From Rutidosis leptorrhynchoides (lineage: Eukaryota > Streptophyta > Magnoliopsida > Asterales > Asteraceae), in assembly GCF_046630445.1 (NCBI RefSeq), contig NC_092335.1:5623501-5687500 (forward strand): a stretch of DNA of 64,000 nt. Reading direction: 5' to 3'. Of this stretch, positions 61,121 to 64,000 are shown in pieces. The translations under genes were made by a program, and so were the position numbers. Every line of letters starts with the position of its first letter. The first letter of the stretch is position 1. The notes under the pieces are model-generated. The model was not told where the DNA came from and searched no databases. It was given only the letters and a program-made list of their open reading frames with translations.

Positions 61121-61642
61121 TTTTAAAAAAAGATCAGCTATATTATTAAATTAAAAAGAGTACAGGGCTAAGGCTAAAAAGCCTAGCAATACACATACAC
61201 GAAGATGAAATTTTACATTGAAAAATGTACAAAATTTAAAGAGGGTCTCGAGATAGTGTATAAATAGGAAAACCTTTTGTCAATGAATTATGCTTAAGAA
61301 GAGATGGAACTTGTGATAACAAGCTGGAGAAAGTGTGCAATACAGTGATTTATTGAATAGCTACAAAGTATCACAACTCACCCCAATTAGTCTCTAACTT
61401 GAGCAAAAATTCGGAGACATGGAAAGAAAAACATGTATCTAGCTTAAACACTAAGCTTTTCCCTTACTTTACACATTCACAAACACCTTGAACACACACT
61501 TCTCCATAATCCCTCTAAGTCTCAACCTTGTAATCACCCTACACACTTGTAATTTTGACACCTAGTGAATGTAAATTACTATTACTGATCTGTTCTATCA
61601 TCTTCATCATCATTTACAGTTCATACATATACACACATATAC

Positions 61643-61716
<74 letters not shown>

Positions 61717-62199
61717 TTGTGATATATCACAGACTCATCTAGAACACGAATTCAACCTAGTTTTAATCCAAACACCTACTATCTAACCGATACCCTCTTT
61801 TGAGACTGGATTGAAATCGAATATTTTTGGATTGTTTACCCAATTTCGCCAATTCATTTGAACTTTTTTAGCTCGATAGTTAGCCACTCGAAGGTTTTTG
61901 ACTGGATATCGGAGACGATTTTCGGTGTACATACTTTGCTTTTCCCGAATGTGTGATCGTTGCGATTCTTCCATATAAAGTATCCCGACACCCAAACGAC
62001 CGCTTGCCATATGGATGAACCTGTTGTTGTGTTGAAGTTCGGATTTTGGCATTTCACAAGCTCCGAGCAATTTGAGAGATGTAGTTCATCAAGATTCCAC
62101 CAAAGGCGGATTCTTTCCCAAATATCGCATGCTATGTCACAAGTTAAGAGCGTGTGCTCGAGGGTTTCTATTCTGTTGTCGCAGACCGGACATCTTTCA
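61121..62199 (-). mobile_element. 5'-truncated LINE (L1-like)
   Basis: The insertion is flanked by the 13-bp duplication AATATTAATATTT (61108-61120 and 62200-62212). On the - strand the first about 410 bp encode the end of a LINE ORF2, including the zinc-binding region (CPVCDNRIETLEHTLLTCDI) and then YFIWKNRNDHTFGKSK and FEWLTIELKKFK. The frame changes between the last two parts and NWRNWVNN, so it is not intact. A 3' untranslated tail of about 670 bp follows, including an AT microsatellite, and ends in a short A run (T run on the + strand). Truncation at the zinc-binding region is the usual 5' truncation of target-primed reverse transcription. Confidence 0.85.
61649..61708. repeat. (AT)n microsatellite
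   Basis: About 30 AT units flanked by ACAT/ACAC repeats, inside the LINE tail. Confidence 0.97.
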
Positions 62200-62275
62200 A
62201 ATATTAATATTTAATTGACTTATAAGGCAGTGCTATGTTATAACAAATGAAAATCTATCTACATCTACATCTACA

Positions 62276-64000
62276 TCTACATTATATATAATAACAAAGT
62301 CATATTTGCCTAATATTTTTCAAAAAAAATTCAAATGGAAGAGAAATAACCATTAGATCAAAAACCAACTTTCAAAAACAACCCTTGGATCAAGTGATCA
62401 CTCAACATTTGTCTCTCTCCTCAAATTCAATTGTTGAGTGACCACAATACCCTCCATCTAACGTATACAATAAAACAAAATTCGTCAGTTCTTTCACAAA
62501 TAAACCTATTCAACACAATCAATTCCATACGCTTTTTCATCCACAATGAACCTATTCAACAAAATTAATTCCGTCGGGTTTATATTCCTATCATATAGGG
62601 TACAAATTCGTACATCCATTCGATCAACCTAGATGTTGAAGACGACATGAAACCTCGATTACGCTAGGGTTTTGCAGGTCAGATGCACACCAAAAAAATA
62701 CGGGATTCACAAGTTCTATTCCATTATTCACAATCAATAATATTGTATGCTGATCGATCGATAAAAGAGACACCAAGAAGAATTGGGGTTCCAATAGTAT
62801 AAATGAAACATAAAAATGCAGAAGGATATTAGAATTGAAGAGACGTTCGCAAAATATCATATGCAGATCTAAAAAATCAAATTAGGGTTTGCAAAAAATG
62901 TTCATGTATCGAGATGAATTCAACCAAATGCAATTAAGTTTCACAAATTCAAAGGGTTAGTCGAATTTTTATCCTTCTTCACGAATTTTTCAATTGTTTA
63001 ATTTTATCGTAACTTTAAGTTCAACAATTTTATCATAACTTGAACAATTTTTGTTATGAATGTCAATATGTATACAGGAAGTCTTTCGTTCATAATTATG
63101 TTCGACACTATCTTTGATTTGAGATCAAATACAAATACGGTTAGGTTGGTTCTCCTATCTTCGTTGTAAATCATAATTGGATAATTCGTTATTTAATTTC
63201 ATTTTAGAAATACATTTATATTAATTTATTATTTTACCCTAATTGTGTTATTTCCATCTTGTATTCTAATTAGTCTTTCATGTTATAATCAATTTTGTTT
63301 ACTGCTTATAAACGTATTTTACATGTTGGATTGTTCATCACAACATAAAGTCTAATTTATTGATACAGGTTGGATTGTTCATCACAACATCCAAAGGTTG
63401 TTCATCAGAAGTTCTTCCAAAGGTTGGATTGTCGTTGTAAAAATATATTTGTTTGGGCATGCTTGATTTAGCTGGGAGATTTATCAGTTTTTGTTTCATT
63501 CTAACTGCAGGGAAATCCTAAGATAAATAATGAGTTAATTGAATATTTTTATAAGCATATGATCTAAAAATATCAGCGTCTTAATTTTTAAAGATTTAAC
63601 GTGTTGAATTATTTTTGTTACAGGTTTATATTAACTTTTTGGATGGGTCGTAAGGGATTTGTATTACTCAGAAGCATTCGACTGCATGAATTTGAATGGC
63701 ACATGATTCTTTGGATTTGATCTTTTAGATTTATGTTGGTTTGATTACAAGTGGATTTGACACCCCTGATATTGTCGATTCACGTATGTTAGGTTTATTG
63801 CCTCTTATTATAAACTTTATTTTTGATTTTTGATGAAATCGGTGAATAGAACGAACATATGATATTATGGATTCACATAAAATAGGTTGCAGATCGTTTA
63901 TTGAACATATGATATAATTATGATAATGGTAAGTATTTTCTTTTTTAATTATCGATTTAAGAGTTCATAATTCGAAGTCATATTTTGATATAATTGATGC
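62276..64000 (+). mobile_element. Possible Helitron 5' end and following unassigned sequence
   Basis: After a short (ATCTAC)n run, sequence starting TCTACATTATATATAATAAC at 62276, preceded by A, resembles plant Helitron 5' ends (TC start, A|T target). The next 200 bp, with CTTGGATCAAGTGATCACTC, also have the style of Helitron termini, in my impression. No 3' hairpin with CTRR end is in the window, and no Rep/helicase motif was found. Near 63320-63430 the phrase TTGGATTGTTCATCACAACA is repeated and a related phrase follows, a small local duplication. The rest of the stretch is AT-rich, with nothing else recognised. Confidence 0.3.

Noticed and set aside
62624-62860. - strand 78-residue frame
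   Set aside because: No similarity recognised, AT-rich intergenic context.

Overview
The window looks like repeat-rich nuclear DNA of a eudicot plant. The evidence is AT-rich intergenic sequence, a spliced pectinesterase gene with plant GT..AG introns, a plant IRE-type AGC kinase pseudogene, and Copia, chromovirus and Athila LTR retrotransposons. The general look of the LTRs suggests Asteraceae, but that is an impression rather than a proof. No bacterial, organellar, rRNA, tRNA or CRISPR feature was seen.

Layout. 1-6503: a broken Copia (Tork-like) element on the + strand, cut by the window start and split by a 2.6-kb solo LTR (2875-5506, target duplication TTGGT). 7533-9991: a decayed AGC kinase of the IRE/IREH1 type, with a SINE scrap in one of its exons. 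11079-15285: two tandem pectinesterase (PMEI-PME) genes on the - strand; the first looks intact and the second has a frameshift. 15566-60842: a nest of four LTR elements, all on the - strand and each with a perfect 5-bp target duplication. The outermost is Copia B (TGTTT). Its gag holds a large non-autonomous gypsy-type element at 20267-59797 (GTCGT). One LTR of that element holds a very young chromovirus at 20619-33730 (CCAAG), and its internal region holds a very young Athila element at 38458-55339 (ACAGT). 61121-62199: a 5'-truncated LINE with a 13-bp target duplication. From about 62276 to the end: a possible Helitron 5' end and unassigned sequence.

Three observations stand out. First, paired 13-15-bp near-perfect palindromes (core GCGAGTCGC or GCGACTCGC) occur five times in two different gypsy families, always exactly 31 bp centre to centre. 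In both families the LTR pair lies 22-23 bp upstream of a TATA box. The Copia B LTR carries eight copies of a different palindrome (GATGCGCCGCATC), spaced mostly at multiples of the DNA helical turn. Second, the young chromovirus carries two extra ORFs between its 5' LTR and gag: an F-box protein resembling the plant At1g67623/At2g35280 family, and an acidic repeat protein. Third, polypurine-tract-like motifs recur inside the elements, next to ORF boundaries.

The host genes are few. Pectinesterases demethylesterify cell-wall homogalacturonan. The copy next to Copia B has that element's LTR about 280 bp upstream of its start codon, with the LTR promoter pointing toward the gene. All LTR differences were counted by eye, so the ages are rough.
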